Made by a program: the position numbers and the translations under genes. Shown here one piece after another: positions 44,536 through 52,475 of a stretch of DNA of 64,000 bases. This DNA comes from BAIKAL-G1 sp943369525. GTDB lineage: Bacteria > Cyanobacteriota > Cyanobacteriia > PCC-6307 > Cyanobiaceae. The stretch is taken from positions 227,601 through 291,600 of the forward strand of contig CALRNL020000002.1 in NCBI GenBank assembly GCA_943369525.1. The letters run 5' to 3'. How positions within the stretch are numbered: the first letter of the stretch is position 1; every line of letters starts with the position of its first letter. The notes below the pieces were generated by a model. That model ran no database searches and had not been told where the DNA came from. It saw nothing but the letters and a program-made list of their open reading frames with translations.

Positions 44536-45474
44536 TTATCCAGCGTCGTTGCGGGGGGCCGTGGCGCCAGCCTCGGCCGGCTCCTCGGGCGGCTCCTCGG
44601 GTGGGACCGGGCTGGACGGCTTAACCGCGCTCGCCAGGCTGGCGTCTTGCGGTTGGGTTGGGTCGATCAGGGCCTGATCGGCTGGCCCTTGGAGGGCCTG
44701 GACTGGCTCCGGGGCCTCTGCCCAGGCGGCGTCCACTAGGGCTTCAATTTCGGTGAAGGAGCTCACCTCGATCACCGGGGGCTGGGGGGGGTCTGGTGCG
44801 AAGGCCGCCGGGGCCGCCGGAGGCGTTTCTGAGGGGGATTCCGCAGGCTCCTGCTGGGGCGCCGCTGGGGTCCCCCCCAGCTCGTGCGAGGGATTAAACG
44901 CGCCTTTAGCGCTTGCCGGGACGTTGCTTTCGGGGTTGCTCTGGGCGCCTGATGCCGGGGTGGATGGATGGCTGGCATCAGCGTTGGCGTGTTTGACGGT
45001 TTCGGCGTTGGCTTCAGGCCGCACCCAGCGCTTGGGCGTGCCACCGGCCTTGCCCGTTGCTTTGAAGCCGGTTGGGGCACTGGCAGGGGCCTGGGGAAGG
45101 CGGGTCCGAAGGCCCTCAAGGCTTTGGTTGGCCATCCCCTGGAGGGCCCCCAGGCTGGCCAACACCTGGCCCAAGGCCTTGCGCCAGTGGGCGCCCGAGC
45201 CCAGTCGCTGCTGTTCTTCCGGCGTTAGGGCCCGCCAGCGCTGTTGGGCTACCTCCGTGCCAAGCCGGCCGATCAGTAAACCGCCGCAGAGCACCGCCAC
45301 CATCGGCGAGCCGTCCAGCCGGTCCGAGCTGGTCACAAGCACCAGCCCCAGTAGCAGCACCACGGCTCCCCAGACGGCATCGCGGGCCCGGCTCAATTCC
45401 GGCGTGAGCAGGGGTACCAGCAACACCGCAAGCCCTAGCAGCAGGGCCAGGCATCCCCCCAGGGTGGCGAACAT
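44536..45474 (-). CDS. ycf66: Ycf66 family protein
   Basis: A 312-residue protein beginning MFATLGGCLALLLGLAVLL and containing LLVPLLTPELSRARDAVWGA, three N-terminal helices (about 3-22, 31-50, 56-75) and SSDRLDGSPMVAVLCGGLLIG. This matches Ycf66, a family present in cyanobacteria and some plastids, with unknown function. The C-terminal ~180 residues are Pro/Ala/Glu-rich and low complexity. The ATG at 45474 is preferred. ileS lies downstream, while tRNA-Leu starts divergently 133 nt away. Confidence 0.85.
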   Translation of the reverse strand: MFATLGGCLALLLGLAVLLVPLLTPELSRARDAVWGAVVLLLGLVLVTSSDRLDGSPMVAVLCGGLLIGRLGTEVAQQRWRALTPEEQQRLGSGAHWRKALGQVLASLGALQGMANQSLEGLRTRLPQAPASAPTGFKATGKAGGTPKRWVRPEANAETVKHANADASHPSTPASGAQSNPESNVPASAKGAFNPSHELGGTPAAPQQEPAESPSETPPAAPAAFAPDPPQPPVIEVSSFTEIEALVDAAWAEAPEPVQALQGPADQALIDPTQPQDASLASAVKPSSPVPPEEPPEEPAEAGATAPRNDAG

Positions 45475-45606
45475 GGCGATCGGCTCGGCGGTGGCCCCAT
45501 TGTGGGCAACTCCCCGGCCCCGGCCCCAGTCCTGGCCCAAGTCCTGGCCCCGGTTATGGGCAAGCTCCTGGGCAAGGGCCTTGGTCACTCCCTACAGTCG
45601 GCTCCT

Positions 45607-45688
45607 GCCCACCTGGCGGAATTGGTAGACGCGCTGGTTTTAGGTACCAGTGGCTTCGGTCGTGGGGGTTCAAGTCCCCCGGTGGGCA
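45607..45688 (+). tRNA. tRNA-Leu (TAG)
   Basis: A class II (long variable arm) tRNA. The acceptor stem GCCCACC pairs with GGTGGGC at 45681-45687, followed by discriminator A. The anticodon stem CTGGT/ACCAG encloses TTTAGGT, giving anticodon TAG at 45641-45643. CCA is not encoded. Confidence 0.96.
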
Positions 45689-45889
45689 TGGCGGATCCGG
45701 GGGCTGGCTGGCGGCCCTTGGCATTCTTTGTGGCAGCGGTGCTGCCGCCCAGGCTTGGATCGGGGCGACCTGGCCTGGCCGCTGCTCCAGCCTGGGCCCC
45801 CTCTGGCCTAGTTGCCCCGGTTCAGCGGCGCCTTTGCCCAGCTCCTTATGGTGGGGCGTCGATACGTGTCTGGGGTGCGGTTGCAGGAG

Positions 45890-46909
45890 ATGACACCAAC
45901 CCTGGCCCCCCCTTCAATCGCAAGCCAAGGCAGCCCCCAGCCCAGAACCCAGTCGGTGCCCCGGGAGTATCTCGATCCCCCCAACGCCTGGAATCCCACC
46001 GTGGGCCTGTTCCTGGCCGGCTATGGCCTGGCGGCCCTGACGATCTGGGGCTGGTTTGTCGGCCAGTGGTCGTTGCCGACCCTGCTGGCCCTGGGTTTCC
46101 TGGCCTTGCACCTAGAGGGCACAGTGATCCATGACGCTTGCCACAACGCCGCCCACCCCAACCGCATCTGCAACGCGGTGATGGGCCATGGCGCTGCCCT
46201 GCTGCTGGGCTTCAGCTTTCCGGTGTTTACGCGGGTGCACCTGCAACACCATGCCCATGTGAACGATCCCAAACAGGATCCTGACCACATCGTGTCCACT
46301 TTTGGGCCCCTCTGGCTGATTGCACCACGCTTCTTTTATCACGAATTCTTTTTCTTCCGCCATCGGCTCTGGCGTCACCATGAGTTGCTGGAATGGGGTA
46401 TCGCTCGGGGCGTATTTTTCAGCATTGTGCTGGCGGCTTGGAAGTTTGATTTCCTCGGCTTCATTTTTAACTGCTGGTTCGCTCCGGCCCTGATGGTGGG
46501 CGTCACCCTCGGCCTCTTTTTTGATTATTTGCCCCACCGCCCCTTCCAATCGCGCAACCGCTGGCACAACGCCCGGGTGTATCCAGGCTGGTTGATGAAC
46601 TGGCTAATCATGGGCCAGAATTATCACCTTATTCACCATCTTTGGCCCTCCATTCCCTGGTTTGAATACCGGCCCGCCTACCACGCCACCAAGGATCTGC
46701 TCGATGCCAAAGGATCGCCCCAGCGCCTGGGCCTCTTTGAAAGCAAGCACGATTTTTTGAATTTTCTCTACGACATTCTTCTGGGCGTGCGTAGCCACAA
46801 AAAACGCCGCAGTCGCCTGCGGCCAATCGCAGCCCTAATGCCTACCCTGAGGGCCCGTCGCCACGTTATTGATTTGTTGCACAGAACGGCAGTTTCGCCC
46901 CACCGATAG
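45890..46909 (+). CDS. crtR: Beta-carotene hydroxylase
   Basis: CrtR is a di-iron membrane hydroxylase that makes zeaxanthin from beta-carotene. The 339-residue protein has the His clusters HDACHNAAH, HLQHHAH and NYHLIHHLWPSIPW of fatty-acid-hydroxylase-like enzymes, and helices at about 45-63, 80-105 and 185-225. The ATG at 45890 gives MTPTLAPPS, matching other CrtR; its AGGAG lies immediately before the ATG, which is close. ATGs at 45812 and 45848 give longer forms. The gene is less GC-rich than its neighbours. Confidence 0.93.
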   Translation: MTPTLAPPSIASQGSPQPRTQSVPREYLDPPNAWNPTVGLFLAGYGLAALTIWGWFVGQWSLPTLLALGFLALHLEGTVIHDACHNAAHPNRICNAVMGHGAALLLGFSFPVFTRVHLQHHAHVNDPKQDPDHIVSTFGPLWLIAPRFFYHEFFFFRHRLWRHHELLEWGIARGVFFSIVLAAWKFDFLGFIFNCWFAPALMVGVTLGLFFDYLPHRPFQSRNRWHNARVYPGWLMNWLIMGQNYHLIHHLWPSIPWFEYRPAYHATKDLLDAKGSPQRLGLFESKHDFLNFLYDILLGVRSHKKRRSRLRPIAALMPTLRARRHVIDLLHRTAVSPHR

Positions 46910-47023
46910 TTTTGGTCAGGCCTTGGTTTCGTTCCAGAGATGGGTATGCTCCAGATTGATGAATAATATGGGGCAGGTCGTTAAGTTCAAGAGTTAGGTT
47001 TAAAAACCTTGCGTTAGGCCTGA

Positions 47024-47317
47024 TTAATCGGCCAGAATCTTGGGAACCCGGAAGAAGTCCCCTTCCCGCTGGGGCGCTTCGTTGAGGAGTTCTTCGCGCA
47101 CGGGTGTGGGATCCACCCGGTCTTCCCGGGTCACATTCACCACTTCCACGGCGCGGGTGGTGGGGGGCACGCCCTCGGTGTCCACCTGCTCGAGCTGGGC
47201 GACGTAGTCGAGGATCCGCTCCAGTTGGCCGGTGTAGGTGGCGATTTTGGCCTCCGGCAGGTCGAGGCGGGCCAGGTGGGCCACCTTGCGCACGTCATCG
47301 GCGGTGATCTTGCCCAT
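47024..47317 (-). CDS. gatC: Glutamyl-tRNA(Gln) amidotransferase subunit C
   Basis: GatC stabilises GatAB, which amidates Glu-tRNA(Gln). The 97-residue protein starts MGKITADDVRKVAHLARLDL, has an acidic middle (LEQVDTEGVPPTTRAV) and ends with the conserved APQREGDFFRVPKIL. The ATG is at 47317. It ends 114 nt from the crtR stop (convergent). Confidence 0.95.
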   Translation of the reverse strand: MGKITADDVRKVAHLARLDLPEAKIATYTGQLERILDYVAQLEQVDTEGVPPTTRAVEVVNVTREDRVDPTPVREELLNEAPQREGDFFRVPKILAD

Positions 47318-47352
47318 GGTCGAATCGGCTGGCGCCTGTTGTTGGGCTGAAC

Positions 47353-48165
47353 CTAGCTGGCATCCGGTTCGGCCAGGAAGCTGGTCAGGTCGGCGGCCAG
47401 GGCCGTGGCGGCCAGGTCGAGAAACCGTTGGCCATGGTCGGCGCTGGCCAGGAAGGGATCGGAGCCCATGCGGCCATCGGGATGGCGGCGGCGGAAGTCC
47501 TCCGGGCCATGGATCGGCCCCGCCGGCGCCGCTTCGGGGAGGGGGCGCTGTTTGGCCTGCAGGCTGGGCTCCAACGCCAGGGTGAGGGCGATTTCGCTCG
47601 GGGTGGCGTGGTGGCCTTCGCGGTTGCCATAGAGCTCCCGGGCCAGGGCCGACACCGGCGCGGCGGTGAACCAGTTGGCCAGCCGGCAGCGCAGGGCGCC
47701 GGCGTTGGCCAGGCCGCGGCTGGCGGCGGTGCCGTAGGCCTGGGCAAAGGCGGCCCGGCTGGTGGCGATGTTGCCGCCGTGGCCATTAATCAAAAAAATC
47801 CGCTCAAAGCCGTGGCGGGCCAGGGACAGCACCACGTCATGGAGCACCGCCATCAAGGTGGCCGGTTGCAGGCTGATTGTGCCGGCAAAGCCCAGGTGGT
47901 GTTCGGCCATGCCGAAGGCCTGGGCCGGGGTCACCAGCACCCCCGTGCGGCGGCCCACCTCCAGGGCCACGGCCTCAGCCGTGAGGGCATCGGTGCCGAT
48001 GGCGCCGGTGGGGCCGTGTTGCTCGGTGGATCCCAGGGGCACGATCACCCCCTTGCAGCCCTGCAGATAGGCCTCCACTTCGGGCCAGCTGCGCAGCTGG
48101 AGCCGGATGGCGGCCTGGTCCGGCGCTTCGCCGGGCAGGGATGGGGCTGGGCTGGTGGCAACCAC
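47353..48165 (-). CDS. Creatininase family protein
   Basis: A 270-residue metal-dependent amidohydrolase-like protein. Motifs are VIVPLGSTEQHGP followed by GTDAL, FLINGHGGN and EGHHATPSEIAL, which match the metal-ligand sites of the creatininase fold. Known members act on creatinine, formyl compounds or mycofactocin peptide; the substrate here is unknown. Start GTG at 48165. It sits just upstream of gatC on the same strand (35 nt gap). Confidence 0.85.
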   Translation of the reverse strand: MVATSPAPSLPGEAPDQAAIRLQLRSWPEVEAYLQGCKGVIVPLGSTEQHGPTGAIGTDALTAEAVALEVGRRTGVLVTPAQAFGMAEHHLGFAGTISLQPATLMAVLHDVVLSLARHGFERIFLINGHGGNIATSRAAFAQAYGTAASRGLANAGALRCRLANWFTAAPVSALARELYGNREGHHATPSEIALTLALEPSLQAKQRPLPEAAPAGPIHGPEDFRRRHPDGRMGSDPFLASADHGQRFLDLAATALAADLTSFLAEPDAS

Positions 48166-48228
48166 GACGGTTCAGCGGCGGCGGATCGGCCCATCATCCC
48201 TAGGATTGTCAGCAACGGCCCCGGGTCG

Positions 48229-48528
48229 ATGTTCCATCGCAAGCTCTCCACCGCCCTGAGCGAGCAGCGGCCGATCTGGCTGTTTCTGCGCGACCAGCAA
48301 CGCTGGATCGAAAAGGCCCTGGTGGTGGACCTCGAGGGCGACCTGGTGACCCTGCGCTACGACGCCGAGGACGAAGACGAGCTGCACAGCTGGGAGGAGA
48401 GCGTGCGCATCGACTCAATCGGGGCCATCAGTACCCGCCTGGCCTACTTCAGCCGCCACGCCCTAGCCGAAGACCTGGAGGTGACGGGCGACTGCCCCGA
48501 ATCGGAACAGTTGCCCAGCCAGGGTTAG
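48229..48528 (+). CDS. Conserved cyanobacterial hypothetical protein
   Basis: A 99-residue protein, MFHRKLSTALSEQRPIWLFL to SEQLPSQG. It has beta-rich alternating strands (ALVVDLEGDLVTLRYDAE, then SVRIDSIGAIS). I think it belongs to a cyanobacterial DUF of this size (possibly DUF6679), but I am not certain. The ATG at 48229 was chosen; the frame is open far upstream antisense to the creatininase gene, which is rejected. Function unknown. Confidence 0.75.
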   Translation: MFHRKLSTALSEQRPIWLFLRDQQRWIEKALVVDLEGDLVTLRYDAEDEDELHSWEESVRIDSIGAISTRLAYFSRHALAEDLEVTGDCPESEQLPSQG

Positions 48529-48567
48529 GGACGGCTGCTTGTGGGCGGCTGAAGCCCTGGTTGGGGT

Positions 48568-48711
48568 TCAGTGGGCGGTGCCGTTGCCCTCGTAGGCCTT
48601 GCTGTCGTAAAAGCCGCCCTTGGTGCCAAAGAACAGGGTGGCCAGGCAGAACAGGCCGCTGGTGGCCACCAGCACGGCCGCCAAAGTGAGACCGGACGCG
48701 GATTCAGCCAT
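48568..48711 (-). CDS. Small single-helix protein ending GNGTAH
   Basis: A 47-residue protein: MAESASGLTLAAVLVATSGL, one membrane helix (about 8-29), then FFGTKGGFYDSKAYEGNGTAH (split here by position 27). The pattern (short N-terminus, single helix, KGGFYD...NGTAH tail) looks like a conserved thylakoid-type small protein seen in other Synechococcus, but I cannot name it. ATG at 48711. It converges with the gene ending at 48528. Confidence 0.7.
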   Translation of the reverse strand: MAESASGLTLAAVLVATSGLFCLATLFFGTKGGFYDSKAYEGNGTAH

Positions 48712-48794
48712 GGAGGTAGCCCTGGGTGCAACTACCACCACTGTGGCGCGGTTGGCCAGGGCTGGCTAGATATTGTTGGCTTCTGCGACATTGA

Positions 48795-49181
48795 TCAGCT
48801 CCCATTGGCTGTTAGTTCCCCTTGATTGCTGTATTGCCTGGCCCCAGGACTTGAAAATAGCTTGTAGAGCAGTGCTGCGGAGATAAATGCTCCAATCACA
48901 ACCATTGCCTTGAGGCTTGCATTGCCATTGTGGCTGAGGTGCATTGCCAGAGCTTCATGGGCAGCAGCGAACCACACTTGTCGCTTCGCCAGCCTGAATC
49001 CTTTTGCGCACCTCTTGAGGATCAATGCTGAGCAGTAGAGTCCGATGGCTGAGCAGAGTGCAGTGCCTACGCCCATGGCCGTGAAATGGGGTTTCGATTC
49101 AAAGGCGTAGCCAATTCCCCTTATCAGCGCAATACTATTTACAACGAATCCGAAAATAGCCCAAAATCGAAACGGATTCAT
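48795..49181 (-). CDS. Hypothetical multi-helix membrane protein
   Basis: A 128-residue protein with about three helices (about 4-20, 35-55, 96-117) and Cys in SALILKRCAKGF. No family recognised. It lies in an AT-richer stretch that differs from the neighbouring genes and belongs to the accessory island. Start ATG at 49181 (MNPFRFWAIFG); an upstream ATG at 49214 is also possible. Confidence 0.6.
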   Translation of the reverse strand: MNPFRFWAIFGFVVNSIALIRGIGYAFESKPHFTAMGVGTALCSAIGLYCSALILKRCAKGFRLAKRQVWFAAAHEALAMHLSHNGNASLKAMVVIGAFISAALLYKLFSSPGARQYSNQGELTANGS

Positions 49182-49284
49182 TGATGGACGGTTTGGGATT
49201 GATTGTCCGAGCAATTATATTGGGGCGATGGCTCGCACCTGTCCTCCTTCTAGGCCACTTCAATAGCCATTCACCATCTCCCCC

Positions 49285-49520
49285 AAGCGTTCTTCTCCCG
49301 CCCCGCCCAACAGGTTGCCCCAAGCTGATCGGCTGCCTGCTTGTGAGGCACCAAGTGAATGGCGAGCTGGTGGGAGGCGTGATTGTGGAAACGGAGGCCT
49401 ATTGCCATAGCGAACCCGCCTGCCACGGCCGTCGCCACCGCACCCCGAGCAATGAAACCCTGTTTGGGGAACTTGGTCGGTTTGATGTGTTTGTAAGCGA
49501 TGACATCCGCCCCTGCGTCA
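49285..49520 (+). pseudogene. Decayed 5' copy of mpg
   Basis: This stretch clearly resembles the first ~80 codons of intact mpg at 51736. The matching run is KLIGCLLVRHQVNGELVGG, then VIVETEAYCHSEPACHG, TPSNETLFGE and FDVFVSDDIRPCVK. Differences from the intact gene include the loss of the start codon (CCCCAAGCG against CCCCATGTC), a one-base deletion near 49321 that shifts frame, and missing 3' sequence after the CVK point. It is a truncated non-functional copy. Confidence 0.85.
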
Positions 49521-49869
49521 AGCGAGCCGTGGCTTTAAGGTACTCAGGTTGGGCTTGATCTTTAAGAGGTGCCAAAAGGTCAGCCAGCCAACCTTCAAGC
49601 TACCCCAAGCAATTAACCTGATTTTGCTTCCCAGAACACTGCCCTTCGCTACAAAGAGTCCCCATTCTTGGCAGTTATCAGCTCAGATCATCTGTGGGGC
49701 AATGGGTGGTTCGGTCAATGGCCGAATTTGGAGCACTGCCACCGAACCGACCAAAGAGCATGACCCTTACCCATAGTGGCCCTCGGCCACGTCCCTCTGA
49801 GGTGAGTCAGCCCATTGAGGAAACGACCTCTAGCGCCCTGATAACGGAGATTGGGCGCTGGGGCGTCTA

Positions 49870-49980
49870 GAAGCTTCTGGAGGCTGAGGTTTGCGCGGTC
49901 ATTAGTGTTAAGCGGCATGAAGTCTGGTCTGATGGGCGCCCTACCCATTGCAACGACACCAAAAACGGCTGCCCACCTTT
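49870..49980 (+). pseudogene. Possible IS256-family transposase remnant
   Basis: The frame reads KLLEAEVCAVISVKRHEVWS, then DGRPTHCNDTKNGCPP. This is reminiscent of the LLEAEV...ERHE...R..RNGY start of IS256-family transposases. It has a stop immediately upstream, no downstream continuation and no terminal inverted repeats found. Identification is tentative. Confidence 0.3.
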
Positions 49981-50091
49981 GATCTCATCACCGTCACCTG
50001 TCTGGGCAACCTCTTTTAGGGGCAGTTCCTGCTGGTTAAACGGATGGACCTGCGCTCCCGTGACTAGGAGCTGCAGACCCGGATGGAGCAC

Positions 50092-50115
50092 ACCACCAGG
50101 ATCGGACCTGGTGGT
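50092..50115. repeat. Perfect 9-bp hairpin upstream of the channel gene
   Basis: ACCACCAGG (50092-50100), loop ATCGGA, CCTGGTGGT (50107-50115). No T-run follows on either strand. It lies about 100 nt upstream of the channel start codon. Confidence 0.8.
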
Positions 50116-50213
50116 ATGCGACGAATCCCACCCGTTGAGCTCCGATTACTTTGGCGGGACGCCTCCGCCCCATAATGAGGCCATTCATCTAGGACTCAAG
50201 CTAGTTTTCAAAC

Positions 50214-51383
50214 ATGCAAACCAGAAGTCCGTTCAAGATGCGGCATCTGCTTGGTCGGTTGAAACCGAGGCGTTTAGCGGGCCTGGCCAAGGCTCCGACG
50301 CGGTTTTTGGTGTTTCTATTCTTCACGCTGATGCTGCTCGTCATGTTTTCTGGCGTAGATCACCGGAGCAATGAAGCCTATATCGATAATCCGAATGAGC
50401 AGATAATTCCGGCCTCGTCATTCATCAAGGCTTTTCCAGAAATCAAGAGATCGGCAGCTTTTGTGGATCTAGGCCTGTATCTTGATAGCGTATACGAGCT
50501 TGATATGAGCAAGCTCACCTTTAAAGCCCGCGGCTGGCTTTGGTACAACTGGACCAAAACACCCCTCCTTGAGGGCAGGTTTGATCCTGGTCAGATGGGT
50601 TCTTTTAATTTTAACTACCTCGACCAAAAGGATGCCGTCGAGCGGATCTCCTCGAAGGTGCATGTGGCTGACACGGATGAGGCCGGGAAAACCACTTATT
50701 GGAATGAGACTGCATTTGACGTTAAGCTGTCGGCGCCATCGATCAACTTGAGAAATTATCCTTTTGATCGCCAGCGACTCAGTATTCTTGTGACTGACCC
50801 TGTGCATAAAGTTGTAGACTTGATTTATAGAATTCAGCAGTTTAGGCTGCCTCCCAATCTATTTAATATCTCCGGGTATCGGCTCGATGGTATCGGCTAC
50901 GCTGACCAGGTCAGGATCTATGCCAGTAATTTTGAAAACTCTGCGAAGGTCTCCATGCGAGACGGATCCGCCGATATTCAAAGCCAGGCGGCCTTCAATG
51001 TCTACATCTCTAGGAGTGCCCTTACCTCGCTTCTTGAGTACGTCCTGCCCATAGTCGTCGTTTCTTTTCTTGCGGTTTCGGTGGTGGGCCTAAGCTCAAA
51101 TTACTGGGAGGTTAAGATGACTTCTCCGCCGGCCGCGATCCTTTCCCTGATTTTTCTACAGAACACTTTTGGGCAGAATCTTCCTAGGGTCTCCTATGTG
51201 ACTTGTATGGATTTGATGTTTCTGATTGCCTATCTGGTTTGTATGCTGTCCTTCACGGATGCGCTGCTCTCCTGTATGAGCAGCGATTCCCGCCCATACG
51301 GCGGTATCTTCGGCAAGCTCGCCTATCTGGGCCTGGCCCTTTCGCCGTTGGTCATAAAGCTCTGGCTAAGCATTCCTGCTTAG
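50214..51383 (+). CDS. Pentameric ligand-gated ion channel homologue
   Basis: A 389-residue protein with the layout of prokaryotic Cys-loop-type channels. A helix near 30-46 replaces a normal signal peptide. A beta-rich domain (about 82-255) contains the canonical YPFDRQ (172-177), equivalent to the PFD of the ligand-binding domain loop. Four helices follow: M1 about 263-284 (LLEYVLPIVVVSFLAVSVV), M2 about 292-309, M3 about 318-337 and M4 about 362-386. The NLPRVSYVT segment between M2 and M3 matches GLIC-like NLPKTPYMT. There is no disulfide pair around the loop, as in bacterial homologues. It is AT-richer than neighbours, and its ligand and ion are unknown. Confidence 0.85.
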   Translation: MQTRSPFKMRHLLGRLKPRRLAGLAKAPTRFLVFLFFTLMLLVMFSGVDHRSNEAYIDNPNEQIIPASSFIKAFPEIKRSAAFVDLGLYLDSVYELDMSKLTFKARGWLWYNWTKTPLLEGRFDPGQMGSFNFNYLDQKDAVERISSKVHVADTDEAGKTTYWNETAFDVKLSAPSINLRNYPFDRQRLSILVTDPVHKVVDLIYRIQQFRLPPNLFNISGYRLDGIGYADQVRIYASNFENSAKVSMRDGSADIQSQAAFNVYISRSALTSLLEYVLPIVVVSFLAVSVVGLSSNYWEVKMTSPPAAILSLIFLQNTFGQNLPRVSYVTCMDLMFLIAYLVCMLSFTDALLSCMSSDSRPYGGIFGKLAYLGLALSPLVIKLWLSIPA

Positions 51384-51735
51384 ATCTAGGGTAAACCTGT
51401 CTTTGGCAAGATTCTAATCTTATACTTGGCGGTGGCTTGGCGACCTTCATGCTGATCGCTCCAAAGACTCCCAGTATTGGCAGAGTTCTAATTGGCCCAA
51501 TGGGTCATTAAGAGACTTGCGTGACGACTGGTTGTCTCGGCTCTGGTTGGCTGCGGCTTCTGCTCTTGTAATGACTTAATGTCTCAACTGTTTTAGCGCT
51601 GGAAGTCATCCGTTTGCTTCTGCGGTTTCTGCTTGTAAGCAAGGGCGTTGTCTTTCCTACCCGTTACTTTCACCCTTCCCTCCTTAATCCACCCCCATAG
51701 CCAACCCACCCATCCCTAACCTCCCAGTCCTCCCC
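51384..51735. other. Intergenic region between the channel gene and mpg
   Basis: About 350 nt with no gene. It is AT-richer than the surroundings and includes the palindrome AAGATTCTAATCTT near 51410 and a run of pyrimidine-rich sequence before mpg. Its last ~40 nt, together with the mpg start, resemble the region before the mpg pseudogene. Confidence 0.6.
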
Positions 51736-52371
51736 ATGTCCTTCTTCGCTCGCCCCGCAGAAGAGGTGGCCCCCGAGCTGATCGGCTGCCTGCTGGTGAA
51801 ACGCCAACCCTCAGGCGAGTTGCTATGGGGCGTGATTGTGGAAACGGAGGCCTATTGCCAGAGCGAGCCCGCCTGCCACGGCCATCGCCGCCGCACCCCG
51901 AGCAACGAAACCCTGTTTGGCGAGCCTGGGCGGTTTTATGTGTATGTGAGCTATGGCATTCACCACTGCGTCAATGTGGTGACCGGCCCAGCCAACTGGG
52001 CCAATGGGGTGTTGCTTAGGGCCCTTGCCTTGCCCGGCGAGCCCGAGCGGATCGCGGCGGGGCCTGCCCTCCTAGCGCGCCGGTTTGGCCTGGATCGCCT
52101 CCAGGACGGGCTGCCGGCTAAGCCGGCTTCGGGACTGTGGTTGGTGCCCCGGCTGCCCGAGCTGGCAGCCCGTCTTGGGGCCGGCGGGCCGGCGCCTGGC
52201 GAGGGGGGCGCCAGCTCCCTGGTTTGCTGCCGCCGCATCGGCCTCTCCCAGGGCCAGGACTGGCCCTGGCGTTGGTACCTGCGGGCCAGCCGCAGCGTCA
52301 GTCGCCGCGCACCGGGCGATCGCCGGCCTGGCCTGGATCAGGCCTGGCAGCCTCCGCGGCACTTGGAGTGA
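51736..52371 (+). CDS. mpg: DNA-3-methyladenine glycosylase (AAG/Mpg type)
   Basis: Removes 3-methyladenine and other alkylated bases from DNA to start base-excision repair. The 211-residue protein has LIGCLLVKRQPSGELLWG, VIVETEAYC, CHGHRRRTPSNETLFG and the conserved VYVSYGIHHCVNVV (DNA-intercalating Tyr region). The ATG at 51736 gives MSFFARPAEEVAPEL. A damaged 5' copy lies 2.4 kb upstream in the same orientation. Confidence 0.93.
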   Translation: MSFFARPAEEVAPELIGCLLVKRQPSGELLWGVIVETEAYCQSEPACHGHRRRTPSNETLFGEPGRFYVYVSYGIHHCVNVVTGPANWANGVLLRALALPGEPERIAAGPALLARRFGLDRLQDGLPAKPASGLWLVPRLPELAARLGAGGPAPGEGGASSLVCCRRIGLSQGQDWPWRWYLRASRSVSRRAPGDRRPGLDQAWQPPRHLE

Positions 52372-52475
52372 TCCAGGCCAGGGACTGACCCTCCAGGCCC
52401 TGAACCCCAAACCAGATCAGGGCGCTTGCTCGTTTCCCTTGACGCCCCGGGCCAGGATCCCCGCGGACCACTACC

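Larger units (their letters stand above)
49521..50213. other. AT-richer island region without an intact gene
   Basis: About 690 nt between the mpg pseudogene and the channel gene. At 49712-49760 there is an inverted repeat GGTTCGGT...ACCGAACC. At 49870-49980 a short frame resembles part of an IS256-type transposase. At 50092-50115 is a perfect 9-bp hairpin (ACCACCAGG/CCTGGTGGT). No intact gene is supported. Confidence 0.65.

Noticed and set aside
49712..49760. GGTTCGGT/ACCGAACC inverted repeat as insertion-sequence ends
   Set aside because: Only 8 bp, with a short spacer and no transposase between; not enough for an IS end.
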